From Enterococcus pseudoavium NBRC 100491 (GTDB taxonomy: Bacteria; Bacillota; Bacilli; Lactobacillales; Enterococcaceae): a stretch of 64,000 nucleotides of DNA. The stretch lies in NCBI RefSeq assembly GCF_001544295.1, contig NZ_BCQF01000010.1:1-64000 (forward strand), written 5' to 3'. Each line of letters begins with the position of its first letter. The stretch's first letter is position 1. Below are positions 8,187-17,049 of this stretch, one piece after another. Both the position numbers and the translations under genes were made by a program. The notes below the pieces were generated by a model. That model had not been told where the DNA came from and did not search any database. It saw nothing but the letters and a program-made list of their open reading frames with translations.

Positions 8187-9023
8187 ATGGAAGGTAGTTT
8201 GTTTTTTCCGGCATTGCTGACAGGGATTTTTTGTTACTTGGGTGCAATTGAAAGTCCCTGGCTATTTGGGATGAGCGGTGGCTTCTATGTGGTGGGGCGC
8301 CCCTTAGTTGCAGGTTTTTTGACCGGAATTGCGTTTGGTGATATCAAGTCGGGAGTTATGTGCGGGTTGGCAGTTCAGGCGGTTTTTATCGCCAATCTAT
8401 CAACTGGTGGGGCTACAAATAGCGAGATTACCTATGCTGCTTATGGCGGAATTGGTTTGGCTTTAGCGACCACTAGTGAACCAGCTGTAGCGGTAACACT
8501 AGCAATTTTAATTGGTCAAACGTTTGGACTTATTTTTTACAACACAAGAATGGCCTTATACTCATTTTGGAACACGCGGGCACAAAAGGCCGCTGAGGAA
8601 ATTGATGATCGCGGAATTGTTTTAAATCATGTGGTTTATCCACAAATTACTACATTCCTGTTGCGGGCGATACCGATATTTGCGGCGATTTTCTTTGGTC
8701 GTGGCTTGGTCGACTGGCTGCTGAATAATGTGCCGCAGGTCGTAACGGATACGATCTCTGTACTTGGTGGAGTCTTGCCGGCTTTAGGAATTGCAATGTT
8801 GATGGGAATTGTCATCAAAGAGAAAGTTCATTTGGTCTTTTTCTTTGCCGGATTCGTCTTGATGGCCTTTGCCAAGTTAAATATGATCGCATTAGTCTTT
8901 TTGGCAGCAATGGTAGCTTATATCGTCTATTTAAGCACTGGAAAAGCTAGCAAAGAAACACCGATAACGGAATCAGCGATGGAAGATGGCAACGCAGCAT
9001 ATGAAGATGATGATTTGTTTTAA
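8187..9023 (+). CDS. PTS mannose-family EIIC component
   Basis: A 278-aa membrane component with multiple hydrophobic helices and the family Gly-rich segment VVGRPLVAGFLTGIAFGD. ATG 8187 is preferred over ATG 8181 because AGGAGGA ends at 8180. The acidic C-terminal tail (EDGNAAYEDDDLF) is cytoplasmic by expectation. The IID gene follows 13 bp later. Confidence 0.9.
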   Translation: MEGSLFFPALLTGIFCYLGAIESPWLFGMSGGFYVVGRPLVAGFLTGIAFGDIKSGVMCGLAVQAVFIANLSTGGATNSEITYAAYGGIGLALATTSEPAVAVTLAILIGQTFGLIFYNTRMALYSFWNTRAQKAAEEIDDRGIVLNHVVYPQITTFLLRAIPIFAAIFFGRGLVDWLLNNVPQVVTDTISVLGGVLPALGIAMLMGIVIKEKVHLVFFFAGFVLMAFAKLNMIALVFLAAMVAYIVYLSTGKASKETPITESAMEDGNAAYEDDDLF

Positions 9024-9036
9024 GGGGGGAATCTAA

Positions 9037-9846
9037 ATGGAAAATCGATTGACAAAGAAAGAATTACGGCAGATATGGAAACGTTGGGGCTTTACCCACC
9101 TGTCTTCCATGAGCTATGAAAAATTGCAGGCTCATGCATGGGCGTATTCTTATTTGCCTTTTGCTGAAAAATACTATAAAAATGATCCCGAAGCCAAACG
9201 TAGACTACTGTTACGGCATTCAATGTTTTACAATACTGAGCCGCAAACAGGGCAACTAATTAACGGGATCGTCGCTTCCTTAGAAGAAGAGATTGCTTTA
9301 GGCGGAGATGTACCAGAAGAAATGCCAATCAACATTAAAACGACCTTGATGGGACCGCTAGCGGGAATTGGCGATTCAATTATTCAAGGAATCATCGTCC
9401 CGATCCTCTTGTCCATTGCTATGGGATTAGCCGCAGGAGGAAATGCGCTAGGTCCGATTTTCTACATCATTAGTTATGGTATCATCGGTCCCTTGATTTC
9501 TTACTTATGTTTTATGAATGGCTACCGCTTGGGAGTCAATGCGATTGATGTGATCATTGGAGAAAATGCCAAACGGATTACTGATGCCTTTAATATCTTA
9601 GGAATCATGGTTGTTGGCGGCCTGGCAGCTTCGAATATTGCTTTGACGACTAAAATCAAAATTCCTATGGGAGATGAAGTTCAAAAACTACAAACTGTCT
9701 TAGATGGGATCTTTCCTAACATTTTGCCGTTAGCAATGGTATTACTAGCTTGGTATCTGCTTACTTCCAAGCAAATGACCGCCACTAAAGTCATTCTTGT
9801 ATTGACTATCATTTCAGCGATTGGTGTAGTGATTGGAGTATTTTAA
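9037..9846 (+). CDS. PTS mannose-family EIID component
   Basis: A 269-aa IID with the family blocks MSYEKLQAHAWAYSYLPF, FYNTEPQTGQLINGIVASLEEE and TTLMGPLAGIGDSIIQGII, and a hydrophobic C-terminal half. It forms the membrane translocator with IIC. A hairpin with a weak T-run separates it from manA. Confidence 0.92.
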   Translation: MENRLTKKELRQIWKRWGFTHLSSMSYEKLQAHAWAYSYLPFAEKYYKNDPEAKRRLLLRHSMFYNTEPQTGQLINGIVASLEEEIALGGDVPEEMPINIKTTLMGPLAGIGDSIIQGIIVPILLSIAMGLAAGGNALGPIFYIISYGIIGPLISYLCFMNGYRLGVNAIDVIIGENAKRITDAFNILGIMVVGGLAASNIALTTKIKIPMGDEVQKLQTVLDGIFPNILPLAMVLLAWYLLTSKQMTATKVILVLTIISAIGVVIGVF

Positions 9847-9851
9847 GAAGG

Positions 9852-9879
9852 AAGGCGTGTTTCAATTGAAACGCGCCTT
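9852..9879 (+). terminator. Intercistronic hairpin, weak terminator
   Basis: AAGGCGTGTTTC (9852-9863) pairs with GAAACGCGCCTT (9868-9879) with one G-U pair and a 4-nt loop. It is followed only by ATTTAG, so partial termination or mRNA stabilisation between the PTS genes and manA is more likely than a full stop. Confidence 0.55.
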
Positions 9880-9913
9880 ATTTAGATAAGCATGTTAAAC
9901 TAGGAGGAAGATT

Positions 9914-10819
9914 ATGTACATTTTAAAACCAGAATCACGGGAACGGATTTGGGGGACACCACGGCTACACGCCTACTCAGGTGATTCTCAGATTGAAAAG
10001 ATTGGATCGGTTTATTCAGCCAGCGGTATTGCTGAGATCGATTGCCGAATCGTTGGTGAAGATCAAACATTCAGTCAATTAGTTGCGGCCGATCCAGCAA
10101 AATTTGGCTTGGCGCCCGGCGAAGTTTATCCGCTGATTATTTCTTTTACGGCTTGTGATGAAAATCTGAGTATCCAAGTCCATCCAACGGATGACTATGC
10201 CCAGAAAAGGGAAAAAATGCCCTATGGAAAAAGTGAGGCTTGGTATTTTGTCTCACCACCAGAAAATGGTTGGATCTACGCGGAACAGCAGATTCCCGAG
10301 AAGGCAGCACTTTTGGAGGCGGCTAAAGATAATCAATATTCGCAGATCCTGAAGGAATATCCGGTTGCGCAAAACGATTTGATCTATATTCCTTCTGGGA
10401 CGATCCATGCGTTGACGAAAGGTTCACTAGTTTATGAGATCCAACAATCGACCGATCTAACCTATCGTTTTTATGACTATGATCGGAAAGACAAAGAGGG
10501 TCAAAAGCGGGAACTGCATCTTGAAAAGGCCATCGAAACGCTAAAACCAGAACAGCAAGTTGAAAAGAAGAGCTTCGAGTTGGGAAAAACAGTCCAACAA
10601 CGCGAGTTTACGATTCAGCATTTAAAAGGCAAACAAATCGTCAAAAATCGCTCTGAGGTGGCCAGCGTATTGACTATTTTAGCCGGTGAGATGGTATTAA
10701 ATGGAGAAACTTGCAGTGGGGGGCAAAGTGTGCTTTTATTAAAGGATGAGCACGTTGAGTTGCCAGCAACAGTTGAAGCGGTTCTGGCGACACCACAGCG
10801 TTATTGGACAGATAAATGA
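9914..10819 (+). CDS. manA: Mannose-6-phosphate isomerase, class I
   Basis: A 301-aa cupin-fold zinc isomerase converting mannose-6-phosphate to fructose-6-phosphate. Metal ligands are recognisable in SIQVHPTDDYA (Gln and His, about residue 90) and PSGTIHALTKG (His, about residue 170). The length fits short Gram-positive class I enzymes. It lies 67 bp after IID, supporting mannose or a mannose-related sugar as PTS substrate. Confidence 0.9.
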   Translation: MYILKPESRERIWGTPRLHAYSGDSQIEKIGSVYSASGIAEIDCRIVGEDQTFSQLVAADPAKFGLAPGEVYPLIISFTACDENLSIQVHPTDDYAQKREKMPYGKSEAWYFVSPPENGWIYAEQQIPEKAALLEAAKDNQYSQILKEYPVAQNDLIYIPSGTIHALTKGSLVYEIQQSTDLTYRFYDYDRKDKEGQKRELHLEKAIETLKPEQQVEKKSFELGKTVQQREFTIQHLKGKQIVKNRSEVASVLTILAGEMVLNGETCSGGQSVLLLKDEHVELPATVEAVLATPQRYWTDK

Positions 10820-10836
10820 TCAAGGAGTAGAGCAAC

Positions 10837-11547
10837 ATGAATGTTCCATTGCACAAAAAAATTCGCGCAGATTTATTGGGAAAAATCCAGAACGGCGAGT
10901 ATGCAGAAAATCAACTGATCCCGACAGAGATGGAGTTGGCTGAGCAATATGCAGTCAGCCGTCCAACTGTTCGGCAAGCCGTTCAGTCGTTGGTGGATGA
11001 AGGCTATTTGGAAAAACGTAAGAAACGCGGAACGATCGTCAAAAAGCCGAAGATCCGGCAAGAATTCACACATGTGATCGAAAGTTTTGACTCGGAGATG
11101 AGTCGGAAAGGAATTCTTCCTAAAACCAAGGTTTTGAATTTCCAGGAGACGACAGCCAATGAGGAAGTTGCCGAGAACCTCGGATTGGAACCGGGTGAGT
11201 TGGTTTTTAAGATCACCCGGTTGCGTTATGCTGAAGAAAAACCCGTCGTGTTGGTAACGAGCTATGTTCCCGCGGAATGGTTTCCTAACTTTCAAACGGT
11301 CGATTTTACCCAAGAAAAAATGTATCAAGTTTTTGAGAGCATGGGACATCCGATCCGGACCGTCACGCGAAAATTGGAAGTGATCAAGGCGGATGAAACA
11401 ATCAGCGATTTATTGGACGTTGAGGAAGGTGATCCATTGTTTTACTTCCATACTCAAGGATTTTCTGATGATCGCCTGCCTGTGGAATATTCGATCTCGA
11501 AATACCGTGGCGATATCAATTACTTTGTATTTGAATTAGCACAATAA
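10837..11547 (+). CDS. GntR-family regulator, HutC/UTRA subfamily
   Basis: A 236-aa regulator: an N-terminal GntR winged helix (AEQYAVSRPTVRQAVQSLVD, about 35-55) and a C-terminal UTRA ligand-binding domain from about residue 80. UTRA proteins usually bind phosphorylated sugars. The gene follows manA by 17 bp and ends the operon. HutC-type proteins bind short inverted repeats with a TA-rich centre, so the TGTAATTACA palindromes at 7044-7053 and 7159-7168 are its likely operators. Confidence 0.88.
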   Translation: MNVPLHKKIRADLLGKIQNGEYAENQLIPTEMELAEQYAVSRPTVRQAVQSLVDEGYLEKRKKRGTIVKKPKIRQEFTHVIESFDSEMSRKGILPKTKVLNFQETTANEEVAENLGLEPGELVFKITRLRYAEEKPVVLVTSYVPAEWFPNFQTVDFTQEKMYQVFESMGHPIRTVTRKLEVIKADETISDLLDVEEGDPLFYFHTQGFSDDRLPVEYSISKYRGDINYFVFELAQ

Positions 11548-11564
11548 GTCCAGTGGCTTCAGTG

Positions 11565-11620
11565 ACGCCAAAGGTCCGACCTAAATGGACCTTTGGCGTT
11601 GGCTTAGAGCCTGGCTTTTT
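11565..11620 (+). terminator. Terminator of the mannose-PTS/manA/gntR operon
   Basis: ACGCCAAAGGTCC (11565-11577) pairs with GGACCTTTGGCGT (11587-11599), 13 bp. A second small hairpin (GGCT/AGCC) follows immediately and ends in seven T. Confidence 0.75.
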
Positions 11621-11693
11621 TTGTGAGATCGTTAAGTCACGCTAGTCGATTTGATTAAAATTTGATACTCTAAGTAAGAAAAGAGGCGAGACA

Positions 11694-12446
11694 ATGTTAA
11701 AAACAGATCGATTTCAAGCGATTATGTCCTTATTAGAAGTAACTGGCACGGTCAGAGTCAGTGACATTATGGAAAAATTATCTGTATCGGATATGACGGT
11801 CCGTCGTGATCTAGATGAGTTGGAAAAACAAGGCTTATTGGAACGGGTGCATGGTGGTGCCCGGTTGAAGGATTTTTATCGTCCGGTGGAGCTTTCTCAT
11901 AGTGAAAAACAAATTATGTTACAGGAAGAAAAACAGCACATCGCTGAAAAAGCCAATGAGCTGATCAATGATGGTGATACGTTGTTTCTTGGACCCGGGA
12001 CGACGATTGAGTTGCTGTCTAAAATCATCAAAGCCGCCAACTTGCGCATCGTTACTAATTGTTTGCCGGTCTTTGAAGAGTTGAATAAAAACAAGAGCGA
12101 CCGCAAAATTTATTTATTAGGCGGTGAATTGCGGGAAACGACCCAGTGTTTTGTTGGTGAAATCACTAATAAGTCACTGAACGATATGAATTTTCATAAG
12201 GCTTTTTTCAGCTGCAATGCCTTGAATGAACAAAAAATCATGACCTCGACTTTTGAAGAAGGACAGACACAGCAAATCGCCTTGAACAATTCAGTTGAAC
12301 GCTTTTTGCTGATTGATCATTCAAAGGTAGGTAAAAAAGATTTTTCGGTCTATTATAACTTGCAGGATGTCACAGCAGTCATCACCGATGCCGACGAACA
12401 AAAACATTATGAAAAAATTGAAAAAGAAGAGAAATATCTAGTCTGA
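11694..12446 (+). CDS. DeoR-family regulator (LacR-like), copy A
   Basis: A 250-aa DeoR protein with recognition helix VSDMTVRRDLDELEKQ and effector loop LFLGPGTTIELLSK. It is convergent with the gat-type PTS operon and closely resembles the DeoR protein at 15160 (shared MLKT(D/E)R start, RVHGGA, GTTIEL and IVTNxLPVF). It may co-regulate the tagatose-pathway genes; no operator could be assigned to it alone. Confidence 0.87.
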   Translation: MLKTDRFQAIMSLLEVTGTVRVSDIMEKLSVSDMTVRRDLDELEKQGLLERVHGGARLKDFYRPVELSHSEKQIMLQEEKQHIAEKANELINDGDTLFLGPGTTIELLSKIIKAANLRIVTNCLPVFEELNKNKSDRKIYLLGGELRETTQCFVGEITNKSLNDMNFHKAFFSCNALNEQKIMTSTFEEGQTQQIALNNSVERFLLIDHSKVGKKDFSVYYNLQDVTAVITDADEQKHYEKIEKEEKYLV

Positions 12447-12542
12447 AAAAAGAAAGTGTTACCCAAGTGGTCAGCTTTAAGCAGCTTCGGCTTATTTCCT
12501 ATTTCCGAAGTAACTACTTTTAGAACACCATTTATTCGGAAA

Positions 12543-12584
12543 AAGGGCGTATGACAAACTTTTTGTCATACGCCCTTAATTTTT
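12543..12584. terminator. Bidirectional terminator
   Basis: A 16-bp perfect stem (12543-12558 with 12562-12577, 3-nt loop) with an A-run before and T-run after separates the convergent DeoR gene (+) and gatC-like gene (-). Confidence 0.88.
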
Positions 12585-14042
12585 TTATTTTGCTTCAGCG
12601 GCGTAAGCGACGTTGCCGGCTGGTGTAGGGGCTGCTTTTTCTTCTTTTTCAGCAGCGTAAGCGGCGTTACGTTTTTTCATTTGGCGTGCATACCAGATAA
12701 AGATCAATAGGTAGGCAACTAAGGCTAGTGCGGCGTAGATGATGAATTCGATTTGGCCTTGAGAGGCGTTACCGACTAAGTAACCTAAGAATTTTTCGAT
12801 TGGACCTTCCATCGTGGTATGAGAGATCATGGCAGATCCGCTCAAGCCGGCAGGAAAGGCACCAACTGCTTTGGCTGTTTCCGTAACGAATGGGGCGATC
12901 AAGGTACCTGACCATAGGAACAATGGCAATTCGATCGCACCAATCACGATCATACGGATCAATTTCCCGCGAGTGACGACTAATAAAGCAGGTGTGACAC
13001 CCATCGCGATGATTCCGCCAAGAGGCAATAATTTGTTGCCTGGTAAGATGATTGCTTCTAATAACATGATAGGGGCTAAGACGTTAGCGGCCGCCCAGAT
13101 TTCAGCACGACCAGCTAGGAAAGGCCAGTCTAAACCGATGTTGATAGTCCGTCCTTTCAAACGTTTGTTGGCAAAGTCGGTGATTCCTTGTGATAACGGT
13201 TCTACAGCAGCGATAAACCATGCACCAATCAAAGAGAACAATTCTAAACAGACTGCGGCGGTAAAGGCCAGTGAGAAAATTTGTGTGGGTGTTTGTCCAG
13301 CTAATAAGCCAACAAAAATCCCCAAATAAATCCCGATCGCAAATTTTGATCCCCAGAAGCCGATCTTGCTGTTTAATTTTGCAGCATCAAAATCATATTT
13401 ATCCAACCATGGGAAAACTTTATCAAAAATCTTGTCAAAAACCATAATGATCGGATTCATCATGTAATTCATGTGAGTCGTAGTCATTGGGTTGCTGTCA
13501 GGAGCGTTTAGTAAATCATTGAAAGTTGGTTTCATCAAATCAGAATTCCAAATTTTCAAGATACCGATAAAGATTACTAAAGCCGTTGCGATGAATAAGT
13601 TTGCACCACAGAAAATGGCGAATAAACCAACGATTGCTAAGTGCCAAATATCAAAAATATCCACATCCAACGTATTGGTTTTTTTCATGGCCAACATAAT
13701 GATATTGACGATTACCATGACTAGCAGGAAGTAAAGGGTGTAAGGTGAGCCCCAAGTAATAGTGGCTAAAGGTGCCCAACCGACATCGGTAATATTCAAA
13801 GAAATCCCAGTTCGTTCGACAAAAGCAGTCATCGCGCCTGAAAAGGCGGTTGTTAAAATACCAATAATAGCTCCGATCCCGGTTAAGGCGATCCCTAATT
13901 TGATCCCGCCTTCTAGTGCACGTGATGGTTTTACTTTAAAGAATAAGGCAATGACCGTTAAGACGATCGTCATTAATGGGGCTGCCCCTAAATTAATCAA
14001 CGGGGTAAAGAGACTATTGGCGATATCAATAATTGTACTCAT
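12585..14042 (-). CDS. PTS galactitol/galactose-type EIIC permease
   Basis: A 485-aa GatC-family permease, about 10-12 membrane segments, with the NIGLDWPFLAGRAEIWAAAN block shared with the paralogue at 2871. Last gene of the IIA-IIB-IIC minus-strand operon. The C-terminal tail is low-complexity and repeats AYAAE twice. Because lacABCD lie divergently and no galactitol-1-phosphate dehydrogenase is present, galactose (giving galactose-6-phosphate) is a more likely substrate than galactitol. Confidence 0.87.
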   Translation of the reverse strand: MSTIIDIANSLFTPLINLGAAPLMTIVLTVIALFFKVKPSRALEGGIKLGIALTGIGAIIGILTTAFSGAMTAFVERTGISLNITDVGWAPLATITWGSPYTLYFLLVMVIVNIIMLAMKKTNTLDVDIFDIWHLAIVGLFAIFCGANLFIATALVIFIGILKIWNSDLMKPTFNDLLNAPDSNPMTTTHMNYMMNPIIMVFDKIFDKVFPWLDKYDFDAAKLNSKIGFWGSKFAIGIYLGIFVGLLAGQTPTQIFSLAFTAAVCLELFSLIGAWFIAAVEPLSQGITDFANKRLKGRTINIGLDWPFLAGRAEIWAAANVLAPIMLLEAIILPGNKLLPLGGIIAMGVTPALLVVTRGKLIRMIVIGAIELPLFLWSGTLIAPFVTETAKAVGAFPAGLSGSAMISHTTMEGPIEKFLGYLVGNASQGQIEFIIYAALALVAYLLIFIWYARQMKKRNAAYAAEKEEKAAPTPAGNVAYAAEAK

Positions 14043-14112
14043 ATGCTTGTCCTTTCTGGTTGCTCGAAGTAGTTTTTCAGCAAGTGTGTTCGTGATAATT
14101 AGTTTTAAGAGC

Positions 14113-14158
14113 AGGCTTAACGAAGTAGCTGTAATGAAGCAAATTCGTTAAGCCTTTT
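14113..14158 (+). terminator. Hairpin with T-run on the strand opposite to gatB-gatC
   Basis: AGGCTTAACGAA (14113-14124) pairs with TTCGTTAAGCCT (14144-14155) and is followed by T7 only on the + strand. In the direction of gat transcription the downstream arm lacks a T-run, so it should not stop gat mRNA; it may stop antisense transcripts or stabilise mRNA between IIB and IIC. Confidence 0.55.
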
Positions 14159-14159
14159 T

Positions 14160-14462
14160 TTACTTGTTTAATGATTGAATCGCGCTTTCCATACTTTGAT
14201 AAACGGGCTCAGCCATTGCGGGAATCCGATAAAGAATTGCGCCAGCGTCAACAATCGGAATATTCACGTTAAAGCCTAAGTCGGTATTGGCGATTTGAGC
14301 GAAAATATCATAGTGAGAAAGCATTTCTTCGTTAATATCTTTAATCATGACGGCGTCACAAGCTACTTGATACCCGCGATTATTTAATTCAGTTTCCAAA
14401 GCGCTTTTGATTTGATGGCTTGAATTAACCCCTGCTCCACATGCTGCTAAAATTTTGATCAT
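14160..14462 (-). CDS. PTS galactitol/galactose-type EIIB component
   Basis: A 100-aa EIIB with phosphocysteine loop AACGAGVNSSHQI at residues 7-19. Its ATG has GGAGAG upstream. It lies 40 bp after IIA and 117 bp before IIC, the gap being filled by the hairpin at 14113. Confidence 0.9.
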   Translation of the reverse strand: MIKILAACGAGVNSSHQIKSALETELNNRGYQVACDAVMIKDINEEMLSHYDIFAQIANTDLGFNVNIPIVDAGAILYRIPAMAEPVYQSMESAIQSLNK

Positions 14463-14502
14463 TGTAATTCTCTCCTTAAATAAGTTTATTTTTATCCTGC
14501 AA

Positions 14503-14994
14503 TTATGCAGAAACTTCCATATTAAAGTGTTTCTCTAAAAACTGATAGATGGCTTCTGTGTCTTCTAGTTTGAAAAACGAACATAAGGCTTCTTTATCCA
14601 CTGAATTGATAAAGTCCATGATATCTGCCAGCATTCCCGCTTGCGCTTCCCCGTTTTCATTCAAGATCATGAAAAGAAAGGAAGCGGCGATTTGCTCGCT
14701 GGGTGAGATCATATTATGGAAAAGAATGTCGTGTTTCAATTTGATCGGAATGATCCGGGTCGTTTTGACAAACGCGCTCTCCGTATGGGGGATAGCGATA
14801 TCCGGGAGCGTTTCTGACACAGGTGAAAGATCTAAACCGGTCGGATAATTTCGTTCCCGTTCTAAAAGATTGATCAAAAAATCCTCAGTTACTAATTCCT
14901 TCTTTAAAAGGTCGTGAAAGACCTCTTCAAAAACTTCCGTCTGCGACTGCTTGTCAGAAACATATACCGTATCGTTGAAAAAGAATTTCTTCAA
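14503..14994 (-). CDS. PTS galactitol/galactose-type EIIA component
   Basis: A 163-aa EIIA with the phospho-His in LPDIAIPHTESAFV (about residue 92). The TTG start at 14994 is supported by AAAGGAG (minus strand, 15003-15009). First gene of the IIA-IIB-IIC operon; promoter at 15049-15077. Confidence 0.88.
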   Translation of the reverse strand: MKKFFFNDTVYVSDKQSQTEVFEEVFHDLLKKELVTEDFLINLLERERNYPTGLDLSPVSETLPDIAIPHTESAFVKTTRIIPIKLKHDILFHNMISPSEQIAASFLFMILNENGEAQAGMLADIMDFINSVDKEALCSFFKLEDTEAIYQFLEKHFNMEVSA

Positions 14995-15025
14995 ACAAAA
15001 CAGCTCCTTTCTAAGTTTGAATATG

Positions 15026-15105
15026 TTTGTTTATCTGTTTACACGTTGAGTATAAGCGCTTACTAGAACGTTGTCAACCGAATAAACAAAAATAAATAAA
15101 CAAAA
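15026..15105 (-). promoter_or_regulatory. gat-type PTS promoter with cre and DeoR-type boxes
   Basis: Minus-strand -35 TTGACA (15072-15077) and -10 TATACT (15049-15054) with a 17-bp spacer. AGTAAGCGCTTATA (minus, 15051-15064) is a cre with two mismatches lying in the promoter. TTTGTTTAT at 15026-15034 and its inverse ATAAACAAA at 15082-15090 and 15096-15104 flank the promoter and resemble LacR/DeoR operators. Confidence 0.65.
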
Positions 15106-15109
15106 GGTG

Positions 15110-15138
15110 TTGAAAAATGTTCGTTAGTGTTTTATTAT
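15110..15138 (+). promoter_or_regulatory. Promoter of DeoR/LacR copy B
   Basis: -35 TTGAAA (15110-15115) and -10 TATTAT (15133-15138), 17-bp spacer. It directly follows the ATAAACAAA boxes, so autoregulation is plausible. Confidence 0.6.
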
Positions 15139-15159
15139 GGGGCTATGGAGGAACAGAAT

Positions 15160-15933
15160 ATGCTGAAGACAGAACGACAACGCTCGATTCTAGCGATGTG
15201 CGATCGCTACGGTACGATTACGGTTAAGTTTATCCAAGAAGCATTAGCCGTTTCTGATATGACGATCCGTCGGGATTTAGAAGAACTTGCCAATCAGAAA
15301 AAACTTTTGCGTGTTCATGGTGGGGCGCAAAAGCTCGAGTACACTACAGCCTCAACTTCTTATGAGTCAAATGAGTTATCTCACTTAGAAAAGAAGCAGC
15401 TGCATACAAAAGAAAAGCACTACATTGCGAAAAACGCCGCCGCTTATATCGATTCAGGCGATGATACGATCTTTCTGGGATCGGGGACGACGATCGAGCT
15501 CATGACGCAATATATATCCCAATCTTCCTTAAGAATCGTGACCAACAGCCTGCCGGTTTTTAACTTATTAAGTGAAACCAAAAAATTTGAACTCTATTTG
15601 ATTGGCGGCCTTTATCGGGAAAAGACTGGTGCCTTTGTTGGCTCGATTGCCAATGAAGCAATTCAAAAAATCGGTATCCAAAAGGCCTTTGTCGGGGCAA
15701 ATGGTTTAAAAGGACCAGAAGTTTCTAATTTCAGCATTGAAGAAGGCACCTTGCAAAAAATCGTGCTGGATAACGCCGCCAAAAAATGTTTGGTATCGGA
15801 TGCTAATAAATTCGATCATAGCGATTTTTACAATTTCTATGATTTGAATAAGATTGACCGCTTATTTACGGACGCGACGCTCTCAAGTGAATTGAAGCAA
15901 CAGTATCAGCAATACACCGAGATCATCCAGTAA
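15160..15933 (+). CDS. DeoR-family regulator (LacR-like), copy B
   Basis: A 257-aa DeoR protein with recognition helix VSDMTIRRDLEELANQ and FLGSGTTIELMTQ. The ATG at 15160 is chosen over an in-frame GTG at 15127 because GGAGG lies at 15147-15151 and the GTG precedes the predicted -10. Located between the gat-type PTS and lacABCD, it is the best candidate repressor of both; by analogy with LacR its inducer would be tagatose-6-phosphate. Confidence 0.87.
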   Translation: MLKTERQRSILAMCDRYGTITVKFIQEALAVSDMTIRRDLEELANQKKLLRVHGGAQKLEYTTASTSYESNELSHLEKKQLHTKEKHYIAKNAAAYIDSGDDTIFLGSGTTIELMTQYISQSSLRIVTNSLPVFNLLSETKKFELYLIGGLYREKTGAFVGSIANEAIQKIGIQKAFVGANGLKGPEVSNFSIEEGTLQKIVLDNAAKKCLVSDANKFDHSDFYNFYDLNKIDRLFTDATLSSELKQQYQQYTEIIQ

Positions 15934-16074
15934 TTGCTCAAGCGACTAGCAAAATAGCGGATTCGCTAAAGTAAATGGAATAGGTCTTAATCTGCAATAG
16001 GTGCATAAAGCTAGGGATCATTTTTTTCTGCAAAGAAAAAATAAATATATCTATGAATATAGGAGGAAACAAAC

Positions 16075-16503
16075 ATGCGTGTAGTAATTGGTTCAGATGG
16101 TGATGGAATGCGATTGAAAGATTTGGTCAAGGCGGACTTAATCGCTCACGGCTATACAGTCGTAGATAAAAGTGAAGTGCCGGCCAAAGATTTTGTGGAA
16201 TCGACGGTAGCGATCGCCAATGATTTAAACGAAAATGTGGGCAGCTTGGGTGTTGCTTTCGATGGTTATGGCGCGGGTAGTTTTATGACGGCGACTAAAA
16301 TCAAAGGGATGGTGGCCGCTGAAGTTTCTGATGAGCGGAGTGCTTATATGACGCGGGAACACAATAACTCTCGCATGATCACGCTTGGAGCAAAAATCGT
16401 CGGTGATGAGTTGGCATTAAATATCGTGAAAGAATTCTTACACGCAGATTACGATGGCGGACGTCATCAAGTGCGGGTCGATATGTTAAATAAAATGGCT
16501 TAA
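16075..16503 (+). CDS. lacA: Galactose-6-phosphate isomerase subunit LacA
   Basis: A 142-aa member of the RpiB/LacAB fold. LacA and LacB together isomerise galactose-6-phosphate to tagatose-6-phosphate. The opening [19 protein letters not shown] and the terminal [12 protein letters not shown] fit LacA. It lacks the CGTG catalytic-Cys motif present in LacB, as is normal for this subunit. First of four tightly spaced genes; a start with AGGAGG lies 142 bp after the DeoR gene. Confidence 0.93.
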   Translation: MRVVIGSDGDGMRLKDLVKADLIAHGYTVVDKSEVPAKDFVESTVAIANDLNENVGSLGVAFDGYGAGSFMTATKIKGMVAAEVSDERSAYMTREHNNSRMITLGAKIVGDELALNIVKEFLHADYDGGRHQVRVDMLNKMA

Positions 16504-16521
16504 TTAGAGAGGAAGAATGAA

Positions 16522-17037
16522 ATGAAAATCGCAATCGGTTGTGACCATATCGTCACAGATACAAAAATGGCAGTGTCAGATTTCTTGAAATCCAAAGGCT
16601 ATGAGGTCTTGGACATGGGGACTTATGATTTTACCCGGACCCATTACCCAATTTATGGGAAAAAAGTGGGTGAAGCGGTCACTAGTGGGGAAGCAGATCT
16701 AGGGGTTTGTTTGTGCGGAACCGGTGTTGGGATCAATAATGCGGTCAATAAAGTCCCCGGTGTGCGAAGCGCGTTAGTGCGGGATATGACCACGGCAATC
16801 TACGCGAAAGAACAATTGAATGCCAACGTGATCGGTTTTGGGGCTCGGATCACTGGCGAATTTTTGATCTGTGATATTTTAGAGGCTTTCATTAAGGCGG
16901 AATATCAAGAAACAGAAGAGAACCAGAAATTGATTGCGAAGATCGATCATGTTGAAAAAGCCAGCGCTGACCAGTCTGATCCGCATTTCTTTGATGAATT
17001 TATCGAAAAATGGGATCGCGGCGAATACCACGATTAA
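16522..17037 (+). CDS. lacB: Galactose-6-phosphate isomerase subunit LacB
   Basis: A 171-aa LacB with [13 protein letters not shown] at the N-terminus and the catalytic motif [21 protein letters not shown] (about 63-83), containing the Cys that acts as base. It forms the heteromeric isomerase with LacA, encoded 18 bp upstream. Length is standard for the family. Confidence 0.95.
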   Translation: MKIAIGCDHIVTDTKMAVSDFLKSKGYEVLDMGTYDFTRTHYPIYGKKVGEAVTSGEADLGVCLCGTGVGINNAVNKVPGVRSALVRDMTTAIYAKEQLNANVIGFGARITGEFLICDILEAFIKAEYQETEENQKLIAKIDHVEKASADQSDPHFFDEFIEKWDRGEYHD

Positions 17038-17049
17038 GAGGGGTAACCA

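Noticed and set aside
11573-11590. GGTCC...GGACC near 11573 as an operator
   Set aside because: It is part of the 13-bp terminator stem after the GntR gene.
12829-13329. 166-codon open frame on + strand
   Set aside because: It is antisense to the GatC-type permease, has no fitting ribosome site and no recognisable domain; the permease frame is strongly supported.
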